Source of the DNA: Chiayiivirga sp.
Lineage (GTDB): Bacteria; Pseudomonadota; Gammaproteobacteria; Xanthomonadales; Xanthomonadaceae
Direction: 5' to 3'
Assembly: GCA_022647565.1 (NCBI GenBank)
Contig: JALCLA010000001.1
Location: forward strand, 992,001 to 1,056,000
Length of the DNA stretch: 64,000 nucleotides
A model generated the notes under the pieces. The model was not told where the DNA came from. It ran no database searches and was given only the letters and a program-made list of their open reading frames with translations. This document shows, piece by piece, positions 56,505-63,507 of this stretch. Both the position numbers and the translations under genes were made by a program. Each line of letters opens with the position of its first letter. Position 1 is the stretch's first letter.

Positions 56505-57035
56505 TCAGGCGGCCCGGACGATGGCGTAAACCTGTTCGGTGCAGAGTTCGCCCTTGTATTCCTCCTGCCGGGTTTCCACCAGGCTCAGGCCGGCGCGCGA
56601 CAGCACGGCGAGGCAGGCGCCGTTGCGAACATCACTGCATGCCTCCACCCGCGTGACGCCGGTGCGCGTGAACAGCCGCTCGATCAGGCCGCGCACCGCT
56701 TCGGTTCCGTACCCGTGACCTTGCGCCGCGGGGGTGATGCTGATGCCCAGTTCGGCGTGCGTGCCTTGCGGCGACAAGAACACACCCATGTCGCCGATCA
56801 GCAGGTCGGTATCGCGCATGGCAATCGCGAGCTGCGACCAGGTTCCCGGCTCCGGGCCGGCGTGCCCGGCCTGGGCATCCAGATAACTCGCCGCTGCTTC
56901 GCGCGACATCGGTGCCCAGCCCTGGTATCGCGCCACTTGCGGGTCGCTGCGGTAGGCGTGGAAGGGGTCAAGGTCGTTCGGGCGCAGCGCACGCAGCACG
57001 AGGCGCGGCAGCTCGCAAGGAAACACCTCGTTCAT
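56505..57035 (-). CDS. GNAT-family N-acetyltransferase
   Basis: The 176-residue protein has the RimJ/RimL-like layout: PRLVLRALRPNDLDPFHAYR at the start, acetyl-CoA loop AAQGHGYGTEAVRGLIERLF, and VEACSDVRNGACLAVLSRAG, followed by YKGELCTEQVYAIV. The substrate is unknown. It is convergent with iaaA. Confidence 0.88.
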   Translation of the reverse strand: MNEVFPCELPRLVLRALRPNDLDPFHAYRSDPQVARYQGWAPMSREAAASYLDAQAGHAGPEPGTWSQLAIAMRDTDLLIGDMGVFLSPQGTHAELGISITPAAQGHGYGTEAVRGLIERLFTRTGVTRVEACSDVRNGACLAVLSRAGLSLVETRQEEYKGELCTEQVYAIVRAA

Positions 57036-57132
57036 CGCGGCTCGCCTTGATCGCGCCGCGACATCGGGCCACAGGCTTCGCATCTCGTCGCAACCGCGCT
57101 GGTGCGCGCTGTCGATGGCTCGCGCGGGGCCA

Positions 57133-57519
57133 TCAGAGGCTCCAATCGAACGAAGACGCGATCCGCCGTGCGTCGATTTCCAGTACGGCTTCCGCGCGAT
57201 CCACCGACAGGGTGAATGCAGGTGACCCTGGCTGATCGGGACAGGCGCAGCGAAGCACGAGCTTCTCGCTGGCCGGATCGAAGGCTTCCACCGACAGGCA
57301 TTCGCGCGGCAGGACGAGCCCTTGCGCGTCACCCGGACCGTGGAATCGGACCGCGGCCACCTGCGCCACCTCGGCCTCGCCGATTTCCAGGTCGATCCAG
57401 TAGCCACCGCCGGTGAATGAAAGCGTGCCCGTGGCATGCGCCGGTGCACAGGTTCCGAGGAACATCAGTGCGGCATGCGCGATGGACAGGAACGAGCGAT
57501 GCTTCGGGAAGGCGTGCAT
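57133..57519 (-). CDS. Small secreted protein, unknown function
   Basis: The 128-residue protein has a signal peptide (SIAHAALMFLGTCAPAHA) and a short beta-rich domain (GTLSFTGGGYWIDLEIGEAE, with two cysteines in LVLRCACPDQ). No family was recognised. It lies 97 bp upstream of the GNAT gene. Confidence 0.6.
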   Translation of the reverse strand: MHAFPKHRSFLSIAHAALMFLGTCAPAHATGTLSFTGGGYWIDLEIGEAEVAQVAAVRFHGPGDAQGLVLPRECLSVEAFDPASEKLVLRCACPDQPGSPAFTLSVDRAEAVLEIDARRIASSFDWSL

Positions 57520-57602
57520 GGTGTGGTGTCGGAGTGAAGTGCGGCGGACTCGCGGGGATGGTATCGCCGCGCTGCCCGACAGTGTTTGCCGGCCCCGGCC
57601 GG

Positions 57603-57899
57603 CTAGCGATTGAGCACCAGCAGGGTCAGCCCAAAGGCCACCGCCAATCCCGCAGCTGCCACCGCGCATACACCCAGCGTAGCCACGATGCGTGACGTGC
57701 GCGGCAATGAGCGGCTGGAGAGCCAGAAGCCCAGCGTAGCGGCCAGCCAGAGCACGCCATCCAGGCCGAACGCGATGACGGCTGCGCGCTCTCCCGCGGC
57801 CACCGAAGGACCGGCCGTGAATGCCAGGACCAACACCGCGGCGGCCGCGAGCAACCACGCACCGAGAACCCAGCCGACGGCGGTGAGCAAGACCTTCAT
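57603..57899 (-). CDS. Small three-helix membrane protein, unknown function
   Basis: The 98-residue product consists of hydrophobic helices (VGWVLGAWLLAAAAVLVLAF, AFGLDGVLWLAATLGFWL, VATLGVCAVAAAGLAVAFGL) with short loops. It has no known family. The ATG at 57899 begins the first helix. Confidence 0.55.
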   Translation of the reverse strand: MKVLLTAVGWVLGAWLLAAAAVLVLAFTAGPSVAAGERAAVIAFGLDGVLWLAATLGFWLSSRSLPRTSRIVATLGVCAVAAAGLAVAFGLTLLVLNR

Positions 57900-58004
57900 C
57901 CTGCCTTGGCCGCTGGCGATGCCGGTGCTTCCGAACCGCGCCTGATCGCGCGTGGGCGACACGGTCTTGCGCTGCGAAGAGGGCGAGTTGCGTGGATCAT
58001 TCGA

Positions 58005-58433
58005 TCAGCGCACCCGAAACACGAGTGCGATTCCCAGCAACAACCAGGGTGTGCCTATCGCGCCGATGAACAGGCCCTTTCCGTACAACGGCCCGATTCC
58101 GCGGATGCGTGCCTTGGCAGGGTTGCCTGCCTCGAACACCACATCAACGGCGGACCCGGCCGGAACATCCTTCGGCGACGTGCTGCACCATTTCTCCGTG
58201 AAGCGGTAGCCGATTCCGGCATGCGCGAACTCGACGATCGGGCAGAACCGTCGGCCCACGCGATGCTGGTTTTCCTGGCGTTCGTAGGCGACGATCGTCC
58301 CGCTTCCAGTCAAGCCCGATCCCCTCAATGCGAGCCCGGTTGCGACCTGCTGCGCCGCGTAGCCAACGATGAGCAGGCCGGGCAGGCAGAAGATGACGAA
58401 GAAGATGATCCGCAACTTGAGTTTCGAGGCCAA
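58005..58433 (-). CDS. DUF3592-like membrane protein
   Basis: The 142-residue protein has one N-terminal (RIIFFVIFCLPGLLIVGYAA) and one C-terminal membrane helix (FIGAIGTPWLLLGIALVF), flanking a beta domain with GSGTIVAYERQENQHRVGRR and PAKARIRGIGP. This is the DUF3592 layout. Function unknown. Confidence 0.75.
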   Translation of the reverse strand: MASKLKLRIIFFVIFCLPGLLIVGYAAQQVATGLALRGSGLTGSGTIVAYERQENQHRVGRRFCPIVEFAHAGIGYRFTEKWCSTSPKDVPAGSAVDVVFEAGNPAKARIRGIGPLYGKGLFIGAIGTPWLLLGIALVFRVR

Positions 58434-58513
58434 GGCACGCTTCCTTCAGCAAGGTTGATCCGCGCGACGGTTCTGGCTCGCCCTGGGCAGGAACCGGCTT
58501 GCAAAGTTGAAAC

Positions 58514-58555
58514 AGGCAAACCCGGATGAATGCGGTTTTGAAGGCATTCCGAGAT
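58514..58555 (+). pseudogene. C-terminal relic of a BrnA antitoxin
   Basis: After an in-frame stop at 58508-58510, the frame encodes QTRMNAVLKAFRD, identical to the C-terminus of the intact BrnA at 60392-60676 (GWQTRMNAVLKAFRDATV). Over 39 nt, nine bases differ and all nine are synonymous. The relic ends exactly where the IS3 fragment begins. Confidence 0.7.
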
Positions 58556-58556
58556 C

Positions 58557-58829
58557 CAAGCCCAGCTGCCGCATCAGTCGTTCCACCGTGCAGCGCGCCA
58601 CCCGATAGCCTTCCCGGATCAGCTGCCGCCACACTTTGCGCGGACCGTAGACCCGCTGGTTCTCATCGAACACGCGCCGAATCTCGACGCACAGCGCGTC
58701 GTCCTTCCCCGCCCGGTTCGGTCGCAGGTCCGGATCGGCTTTCCGGGCCGCGTGCGTGTAGTAGGTCGACGGAGCGATCGGCAGCACCTTGCAGTTCGGC
58801 TCGACTCCGTAGACGGTGTCGGCTTGATT
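58557..58829 (-). pseudogene. IS3-family orfB transposase fragment
   Basis: The fragment encodes about 90 residues matching the N-terminal part of IS3 OrfB: YGVEPNCKVLPIAPSTYYTH, the HTH_21-like VYGPRKVWRQLIREGYRVAR and VERLMRQLGL. Both the N-terminus and the DDE catalytic core are missing, so it is a relic. It abuts the BrnA relic. Confidence 0.85.
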
Positions 58830-58943
58830 GAATTCTCACGCGGCAGACTCAAGCTGCCAACCCGGAAACACAAGAACCGCAGGGTGGCAGTGAAGAGCAG
58901 AGCCCAACACCTTGGCGCGCTCTACACCCAGATTGGCCCTGCC

Positions 58944-59001
58944 GCCCAACGCCGCGCTAAGCCCGGAGCGAAGCAGCTTCGGCTTGAACGAATTGTTAGG
59001 C
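58944..59001 (-). repeat. attC site 1
   Basis: This site opens with GCCCAAC and closes with GTTAGGC. The inner arms AAGC..GAAGCAGCTTC..GGCTT form a hairpin. It belongs to the gamma-glutamylcyclotransferase cassette, whose stop lies in it. It is the last (distal) site. Confidence 0.85.
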
Positions 59002-59355
59002 GCCGCCCGAAAGGTCCGAACGCACGCCGGAAAGGGCGTAAATGTATGCGTGAACCGTGGGCCCGCCCGCGAGCGGCGTGACACGAACGAGCACACGCTC
59101 ATAGCCCTCGCCCTCAAACTCATCTAGCCGGCCCCAGTGCGCTGACAGGTCAGCCGAAGTGAAGATAAAACCATGCACTTCATTGCCGTCTTCGGACAGC
59201 ACGATACCCGGAAAGCCAACCTCCGCGCCCCAACCCTCTTGGATCAGGTTTCCTCGAACCGTAGCCGGCTCCCACGCGCCGGGCACGTCACCGAGTATGT
59301 GCTCGTTCGGACGTCCTGGCGCCAAAGTACCGTAGACAAAAAGTCGGTCTACCAT
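58996..59355 (-). CDS. Gamma-glutamylcyclotransferase-like (AIG2/GGCT) cassette protein
   Basis: The 119-residue protein has the GGCT fold start MVDRLFVYGTLAPGRPNEHI and the catalytic-glutamate region GRLDEFEGEGYERV. Such proteins cleave gamma-glutamyl bonds or amine adducts; the substrate is unknown. Its stop lies in attC 1, as usual for cassettes. The start was set at MVDRLF; an upstream ATG would only encode attC-derived residues. Confidence 0.85.
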   Translation of the reverse strand: MVDRLFVYGTLAPGRPNEHILGDVPGAWEPATVRGNLIQEGWGAEVGFPGIVLSEDGNEVHGFIFTSADLSAHWGRLDEFEGEGYERVLVRVTPLAGGPTVHAYIYALSGVRSDLSGGA

Positions 59356-59370
59356 GATGTTTCCAAGGGC

Positions 59371-59428
59371 GCCTAACGCTTGAGTTAAGCCGTAACGAAG
59401 CGGTTTCGGCTTGAACGAATTGTTAGGC
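59371..59428 (-). repeat. attC site 2
   Basis: The site runs GCCTAAC...GTTAGGC, with arms TTAAGCCG and CGGCTTGAA around a GAAGCGG loop stem. It belongs to the first BrnTA cassette. Confidence 0.9.
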
Positions 59429-59650
59429 CTTGCCGCTTGGCCATGCAATCTGAACCTTGCGATGCTTCATAACGCAATCTCGCAGGTACAGGTTGATCAA
59501 GCTTTGATAGGGAACTCCCGCTTCATTGGCCATGCCTTTGAAGTAGTCCACAACGTCCTCCGAGAGACGCATAGAGACAGGCTTCTTGAGCTTGGCCGCA
59601 TACGGATTGCGGCGGGATTTCATTTTTGACAGATCGTATTCGGCTTTCAT
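59423..59650 (-). CDS. brnA: BrnA-family antitoxin
   Basis: The antitoxin (75 residues from this ATG) has KLKKPVSMRLSEDVVDYFKG and the BrnA/ribbon-helix-helix end PYQSLINLYLRDCV. It should bind BrnT and repress the operon. A GTG at 59659 overlapping the brnT stop is an alternative start. The C-terminal residues are read from attC 2. Confidence 0.85.
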   Translation of the reverse strand: MKAEYDLSKMKSRRNPYAAKLKKPVSMRLSEDVVDYFKGMANEAGVPYQSLINLYLRDCVMKHRKVQIAWPSGKA

Positions 59651-59655
59651 GGCGG

Positions 59656-59934
59656 TCACTGGCTGTAGAAGGAGCTTTCTTGCTTCGTGGCTTTGCGCGC
59701 TGAAATGATGCGAATGACGCCGCCACTGTCGCGCTCGCAGTGGCAGACCAAGAGAAGATGAGCGCCGCTGCTCATGCCAAGCATGAGAAAGCGTTCCTCG
59801 TCTGAGGAGTGGGATTCATCATGGAACTGGACGGCGAGCTCGTCATAGAAGACGGACTGGGCCTCCTCAAAGGAAACGCCATGTTTCCTGAGGTTTGAGG
59901 CGGCTTTGGCCGGATCCCAGTCAAACTTGATCAT
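59656..59934 (-). CDS. brnT: BrnT-family ribonuclease toxin
   Basis: The 92-residue toxin has MIKFDWDPAKAASNLRKHGV, FEEAQSVFYDELAVQFHDES and the C-terminal IRIISARKATKQE, typical of BrnT (RelE-like RNase). It is in array orientation, upstream of brnA. A promoter with almost no leader lies just before it. Confidence 0.92.
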   Translation of the reverse strand: MIKFDWDPAKAASNLRKHGVSFEEAQSVFYDELAVQFHDESHSSDEERFLMLGMSSGAHLLLVCHCERDSGGVIRIISARKATKQESSFYSQ

Positions 59935-59940
59935 CTGTAC

Positions 59941-59968
59941 ATTGTATGGATGATCGATGCTTTTGCAA
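59941..59968 (-). promoter_or_regulatory. Promoter of the first brnTA pair, probably leaderless
   Basis: On the minus strand, TTGCAA (59963-59968) and TACAAT (59941-59946) are separated by 16 bp. The ATG begins 6 bp after the -10 box, so the transcript start would fall at or within the first codon. The position inside the attC region's edge means each cassette carries its own promoter. Confidence 0.6.
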
Positions 59969-59969
59969 G

Positions 59970-60006
59970 GCCTAACGCCGAGTTAAGCCGACTTGCGTAG
60001 TGGAGG
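59970..60006 (-). repeat. attC half-site 3 (remnant)
   Basis: GCCTAAC (59970-59976) and the arm GAGTTAAGCCGACTTGCGTAG are present, as in attC 9, but no matching GTTAGGC arm follows. The other half was deleted, fusing two BrnTA cassettes. Confidence 0.7.
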
Positions 60007-60122
60007 GGTAGGAAAAACTCTCATGACCGTTCGTCAAGATGCCGGACACGCAAAATGCGCTTCGCTTTCCAAGGGGCGAAGTGGGGCAGCAAGCGTAGCC
60101 CACGCCCGATGTAGGCAGGGGC

Positions 60123-60151
60123 TTGCTTTGCTGAATTAATGCATATACAAT
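60123..60151 (+). promoter_or_regulatory. Promoter of the second brnTA pair, probably leaderless
   Basis: TTGCTT (60123-60128) and TACAAT (60146-60151) are spaced 17 bp. The brnT ATG starts at 60160, about 8 bp after the -10 box, so the mRNA would have at most one or two leader bases. No ribosome binding site is visible. Confidence 0.65.
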
Positions 60152-60159
60152 AAATAAGC

Positions 60160-60432
60160 ATGAGCCACGATCCCGGCAAGCGCCGAAAGAACCTGCGCAA
60201 GCACAAGATTGACTTGCCTGGCTGCATGGAAGCGTTTGATGGCCCGATGCTCACCCGAGAAGATGACCGAGAAAGCTACGGAGAGCAACGGTTGGTCAGC
60301 CTGGGCTGGGCGCATGGCCGGGTGGTCGTGCTGGTGTGGACCGACCGAGAGGAAGGCCCGAGATTGATTTCATGCCGAGAGGCCGAACCCTATGAACGAG
60401 AAGCGTACTACCGCGCGTACCCGCCACACTGA
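60160..60432 (+). CDS. brnT: BrnT-family toxin (second pair, reversed)
   Basis: The 90-residue protein shows RRKNLRKHKIDLPGCMEAFD, DRESYGEQRLVSLGWAHGRV and LISCREAEPYEREAYY, the BrnT pattern. It is on the plus strand, against the array direction, and overlaps brnA by 41 bp. Confidence 0.9.
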   Translation: MSHDPGKRRKNLRKHKIDLPGCMEAFDGPMLTREDDRESYGEQRLVSLGWAHGRVVVLVWTDREEGPRLISCREAEPYEREAYYRAYPPH

Positions 60433-60676
60433 CGTGCCCTATAGCCCCAAGAACAAGAAGGCGACCCTGAAGTACTGGGAAGGAGCAACCGCGCACGAAG
60501 GTGTTGCGGGGTTGCGTGCCAAGCGAGGCCGCCCTGCGAAAACGGCCGAAGAGCGCAAAGAACAAATTGCTTTGCGCGTTGATAAGGACGTGCTGGAGTG
60601 GTACCGCGCGCAGGGCACTGGATGGCAAACGCGAATGAACGCAGTGCTGAAAGCGTTCCGAGACGCGACTGTCTGA
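60392..60676 (+). CDS. brnA: BrnA-family antitoxin (second pair, reversed)
   Basis: The 94-residue antitoxin has RGRPAKTAEERKEQIALRVD, KDVLEWYRAQGTGWQTRMNA and VLKAFRDATV. The C-terminal motif is shared with the relic at 58514-58555. It is longer than the first BrnA and overlaps its toxin. Confidence 0.88.
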   Translation: MNEKRTTARTRHTDVPYSPKNKKATLKYWEGATAHEGVAGLRAKRGRPAKTAEERKEQIALRVDKDVLEWYRAQGTGWQTRMNAVLKAFRDATV

Positions 60677-60683
60677 CTGCGGG

Positions 60684-60762
60684 GGCTAACGCCCAGGTTC
60701 AGCGGACGGCCCCACCGTAACGAAGCGAAGGCGGGGCCGTCCGCTGGAACCTGTTGTTAGCC
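60684..60762 (-). repeat. attC site 4
   Basis: GGCTAAC and GTTAGCC bound a long stem: CAGCGGACGGCCCC pairs with GGGGCCGTCCGCTG. It belongs to the 129-residue membrane protein cassette. Confidence 0.85.
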
Positions 60763-61146
60763 CACATTTGCGACCCTACGCTCGGTGGCCAGTATCCGCG
60801 CGTAGCCGAGCGCCAAAAGTAACTCGATTGCGACACTTACAAGAATGGCTGGTCCAGCGCGACCAGAAGAGAACTCGTAGAGGCCAAGGAATGCCAACAA
60901 CGAACATACAAGCACTGTTCCGGTAGAAAGAGCCGTACGCGCAACTGATACAGGTGCGGACTTCGCGAGGAAGAACATGACAGATAGGCCAAGATATACT
61001 GCCCCAATTCTCCTACCCATGAGCAGTACACTCTCGGTGGATTCAATTTGCCAACGACCAGCCATTAGCGTGCCAGCAAGCAGCCACCCGGTGCCGAGCA
61101 CGAGTGCCACGATGGCAGTGATAACGGCGATGGTTCTGAAGCTCAT
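60757..61146 (-). CDS. Cassette membrane protein, four helices
   Basis: The 129-residue protein has about four hydrophobic segments (IAVITAIVALVLGTGWLLAG, RRIGAVYLGLSVMFFLAKSA, TALSTGTVLVCSLLAFLGLY, AILVSVAIELLLALGYARIL). No family was recognised. It follows the array direction and ends in attC 4. Confidence 0.65.
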   Translation of the reverse strand: MSFRTIAVITAIVALVLGTGWLLAGTLMAGRWQIESTESVLLMGRRIGAVYLGLSVMFFLAKSAPVSVARTALSTGTVLVCSLLAFLGLYEFSSGRAGPAILVSVAIELLLALGYARILATERRVANVG

Positions 61147-61171
61147 GACAGCTCCTTCACTCTGAAATGTG

Positions 61172-61283
61172 GGCTAACGCCTAAGTTAAGCCGAGACGCG
61201 TAGTGGAGCCAAGCACATGGCAAGCTCTACCTGCCATGTACTTGGTGGAACGAAGCGGCTTCGGCTTGAACGCATTGTTAGGC
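61172..61283 (-). repeat. attC site 5 (long variable part)
   Basis: GGCTAAC...GTTAGGC, 112 bp. An extra internal hairpin CCAAGCACATGGCA/TGCCATGTACTTGG, with one mismatch, lies between the arms. It closely resembles the one in attC 9. Confidence 0.85.
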
Positions 61284-61616
61284 CGCACCTGCGATAACTG
61301 CAAACGAGCTGGCGAGAAGCACAATTGCGACAACTGCAATAACCGTTGCAATGATGCTGACCAAAAAGCCTTTAAGAAGTGTGGTGCCAAGCGTGAATGA
61401 ATAGACCCCTGACCCGACAACCAAGGCGACGAGTACTACGATCAGCTGATCTGAAGCTACGGATCTGACGATCGCAGATAGAACCATCTGAAGGATGACG
61501 GCAATAAGCGCTGCCCCAAAGCCCGTTCTCTCAGCTCCGACCATGCGAGCAGCAAGCATGACTGGAACTACCAGCGCGACTACAAGAACTGCGAACATGA
61601 GAACTAACTGCAGCAT
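61278..61616 (-). CDS. Cassette membrane protein, unknown
   Basis: The 112-residue protein is nearly all hydrophobic (LVLMFAVLVVALVVPVMLAA, LIAVILQMVLSAIVRSVAS, VVLVALVVGSGVYSFTLGTT, SIIATVIAVVAIVLLASSFA), four helices. No family was recognised. It ends within attC 5. Confidence 0.65.
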   Translation of the reverse strand: MLQLVLMFAVLVVALVVPVMLAARMVGAERTGFGAALIAVILQMVLSAIVRSVASDQLIVVLVALVVGSGVYSFTLGTTLLKGFLVSIIATVIAVVAIVLLASSFAVIAGAA

Positions 61617-61632
61617 AAGACTCCCCTGTGCG

Positions 61633-61719
61633 GCCTAACGCCGTGCTAAGCCGCCGCCAGCGGCAGCGGTGAATGAATGCGACGAACGGTCCGCGGTCGG
61701 CTTGAGCACATAGTTAGAG
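61633..61719 (-). repeat. attC site 6
   Basis: GCCTAAC...GTTAGAG. This is the attC of cassette copy A (61633-61927). Sites 10 and 11 are the same attC in the other two copies. Confidence 0.85.
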
Positions 61720-61922
61720 ACGTTTGCAGCGAACCACCGAAAGCACCGAAACCGAGGACCGACGGCCCAACGATGCGTCACCGAGCCGAAGGCGTCAACG
61801 CCGAGCAACGCGGATGCAGAGCCGAACCCTGGCCCGCCCGCAGCCGCGCGAGCCAGATGCAACACGCGCCTCAAGCGTTGCGTGCGCATCAATGCGGCCT
61901 CAGCAAATAGATGCGCGAACAA
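61635..61922 (-). CDS. Possible 95-residue product of the triplicated cassette, copy A
   Basis: A TTG-started frame reads through the cassette into attC 6; roughly its last 29 residues (YVLKPTADRSSHSFTAAAGG) come from the attC. No similarity or ribosome binding site was seen. The plus-strand frames in the same copy are equally featureless. The cassette may be non-coding. Confidence 0.25.
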   Translation of the reverse strand: MFAHLFAEAALMRTQRLRRVLHLARAAAGGPGFGSASALLGVDAFGSVTHRWAVGPRFRCFRWFAANVSNYVLKPTADRSSHSFTAAAGGGLARR

Positions 61923-61927
61923 ACGCG

Positions 61928-61987
61928 CTCTAACGCCTGAATTAAGCCGAGCCGCGAAGCGGCTTCGGCTTGAATGAATTGTTAGAG
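61928..61987 (-). repeat. attC site 7
   Basis: CTCTAAC...GTTAGAG with arms GAATTAAGCCGAG and CGGCTTGAATGAATT. It is 60 bp, belonging to the 136-residue membrane protein cassette. Confidence 0.88.
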
Positions 61988-62392
61988 GTCAGTGAGTTGT
62001 TCTAGCTGATCAGAGTAAGCGAACCGACAGAACACATAACTAGCCGCAAGCGCCATTGAAATCGCCGCCAACCCGGAAAGAACACCATTGGACAAGAACG
62101 GGACTGCGAGACCGATGCTAATGGCATAGACGAAGAATGGACCGCCGTAGCCGAGATGTCTTAAGAGCGTGAGCAATGGGGCGATAACAACAAGGCCGAA
62201 CACAAAGATGAAAACCGGCGCAACAACTGCACCAAGAGCAATGTTCTTGACTATCTCGATGCCGGCATATTGAGCTTGATAACGAATCGCAGCGACGGCT
62301 GAAATCAAAAGGCCAAGAGGCAAGCCAGCCAGCAGGCTTGCCAAAGCAACGTTGCCAATGATCTTCTCTGGACGCGCCGAGAATGTGTCCAT
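61982..62392 (-). CDS. Cassette membrane protein, unknown (136 residues)
   Basis: It has four hydrophobic segments (ASLLAGLPLGLLISAVAAI, ALGAVVAPVFIFVFGLVVIA, PFFVYAISIGLAVPFLSNG, LAAISMALAASYVFCRFAY). No family was recognised. It starts 4 bp before attC 8 and ends in attC 7. Confidence 0.65.
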   Translation of the reverse strand: MDTFSARPEKIIGNVALASLLAGLPLGLLISAVAAIRYQAQYAGIEIVKNIALGAVVAPVFIFVFGLVVIAPLLTLLRHLGYGGPFFVYAISIGLAVPFLSNGVLSGLAAISMALAASYVFCRFAYSDQLEQLTDL

Positions 62393-62395
62393 GAC

Positions 62396-62453
62396 CTCTA
62401 ACGCTGGAAATCAGCCGCCGCCGTAGGCGGTCGGCTGGATTGACTTGTTATGG
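62396..62453 (-). repeat. attC site 8
   Basis: CTCTAAC...GTTATGG, 58 bp, with stem CAGCCGCCGCCG/CGGTCGGCTG. It belongs to the 65-residue reversed gene cassette. Confidence 0.75.
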
Positions 62454-62477
62454 CGCATTGCAGCTACGGAGCGAATC

Positions 62478-62675
62478 ATGCGATACGGAAAACTAGATGA
62501 TCTTAGAGGTGTTGGGTACTTCGTCTCTTTCGGGCGCCCAGGCCGACACGTACTACTAGCAGTGCGTAACCGCATGAGGTTTGCGCTCTTGCGCGTAGCG
62601 GCGAAGATCGACTATCGCCGGCTATACATTGGCCCGTTTGAAATCGAAGTGGCACGCATGCGCCATAACGCCTGA
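62478..62675 (+). CDS. 65-residue reversed cassette protein, unknown
   Basis: The frame MRYGKLDDLRGVGYFVSFGR continues to FEIEVARMRHNA and has an ACGGAG ribosome binding site. It is transcribed against the array direction. No family was recognised. The C-terminal residues come from attC 9. Confidence 0.5.
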   Translation: MRYGKLDDLRGVGYFVSFGRPGRHVLLAVRNRMRFALLRVAAKIDYRRLYIGPFEIEVARMRHNA

Positions 62676-62774
62676 GTTAACCCGACCTGCGTAGTGGAGC
62701 CAACAACATGGCAAGCTCTACCTGCCATGTTGTTGGTGGAGCGAAGCGGGTTCGGGTTGAACGAATTGTTAGGC
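62663..62774 (-). repeat. attC site 9 (long variable part)
   Basis: CCATAAC...GTTAGGC, 112 bp. Its internal hairpin CCAACAACATGGCA/TGCCATGTTGTTGG is perfect. Compared with attC 5 the same positions change on both arms, which supports selection for pairing. Confidence 0.88.
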
Positions 62775-63209
62775 GCCACCCGACGCCCGCTCCCATGATG
62801 CCACGGGCCCAGGCTGCCGGCGAAACAGCGGGTGGCACGCGGGAGTGAGCACGCCGCTCCATTGGGCCAGCACGACTGGACTGCGAGCCGACAGCTTGTT
62901 TTGCAAATGCTGCCACTCACACGCGAGTTGGCCAGAACTGACAGGGATTGGCTGCACAGCCCGGACTGGGCCGATCTTGGAGTGGTCGAAAGCGTAGCCT
63001 CGATGCGCTGCCTCAGCATGGACAGCGGCCAGATACGAATTTATGGCCGAGCGAGGTTGGGGATGCGCATTGAAACGCTCCAACTGCGGATGGCGGGTGT
63101 AACCGCGAGTTTCTCCGCGGAGCACCGCTTTGGCCAGCAGCGCCTCACGCCAAAGCGCAACGAGCCCTTGCGGGTCTAGATATTTTGGGTGCAATGACCA
63201 GAGACGCAT
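62769..63209 (-). CDS. Pyrimidine-dimer DNA glycosylase family protein
   Basis: The 146-residue protein begins MRLWSLHPKYLDPQGLVALW, followed by REALLAKAVLRGETRGYTRH and HPQLERFNAHPQP, then INSYLAAVHAEAAHRGYAFD. This is the T4 endonuclease V-like (Pyr_excise) family, which excises UV photodimers. The C-terminal ~45 residues are not conserved. It is a cassette gene, ending in attC 9. Confidence 0.82.
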   Translation of the reverse strand: MRLWSLHPKYLDPQGLVALWREALLAKAVLRGETRGYTRHPQLERFNAHPQPRSAINSYLAAVHAEAAHRGYAFDHSKIGPVRAVQPIPVSSGQLACEWQHLQNKLSARSPVVLAQWSGVLTPACHPLFRRQPGPVASWERASGGA

Positions 63210-63217
63210 GCAGTGGC

Positions 63218-63304
63218 GCCTAACGCCGTGCTAAGCCGCCGCCAGCGGCAGCGGTGAATGAATGCGACGAACGGTCCGCGGTCGGCTTGAGCACATAGTT
63301 AGAG
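63218..63304 (-). repeat. attC site 10
   Basis: GCCTAAC...GTTAGAG, matching site 6. It is the attC of cassette copy B. Confidence 0.85.
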
Positions 63305-63507
63305 ACGTTTGCAGCGAACCACCGAAAGCACCGAAACCGAGGACCGACGGCCCAACGATGCGTCACCGAGCCGAAGGCGTCAACGCCGAGCAACGCGGAT
63401 GCAGAGCCGAACCCTGGCCCGCCCGCATCCGCGCGAGCCAGATGCAACACGCGCCTCAAGCGTTGCGTGCGCATCAATGCGGCCTCAGCAAATAGATGCT
63501 CGAACAA
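63220..63507 (-). CDS. Possible 95-residue product, copy B
   Basis: The frame is the same as in copy A with two residue changes (MFEH for MFAH, ARAD for ARAA). Coding status is uncertain for the reasons given for copy A. Confidence 0.25.
   Translation of the reverse strand: MFEHLFAEAALMRTQRLRRVLHLARADAGGPGFGSASALLGVDAFGSVTHRWAVGPRFRCFRWFAANVSNYVLKPTADRSSHSFTAAAGGGLARR

Larger units (their letters stand above)
58434..58943. other. 510-bp decayed region at the distal end of the cassette array
   Basis: No intact gene was found. The stretch holds the BrnA relic (58514-58555), the IS3 orfB fragment (58557-58829) and about 110 bp of unassigned sequence just before the first attC. It looks like the degraded distal end of the array. 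Confidence 0.6.
61633..61927 (-). repeat. Cassette copy A of a triplicated 295-bp cassette
   Basis: The same 295-bp unit recurs at 63218-63512 and 63513-63807, each bounded by attC ends. Copy A is separated from the other two by three other cassettes. A 95-residue minus frame (listed separately) is the only sizeable reading frame in array direction. Confidence 0.85.

Noticed and set aside
61677..61910. 77-codon plus-strand frame in cassette copy A
   Set aside because: It starts inside the attC, runs against the array and shows no domain or ribosome binding site. It is preserved in copy B only because the whole cassette is duplicated.
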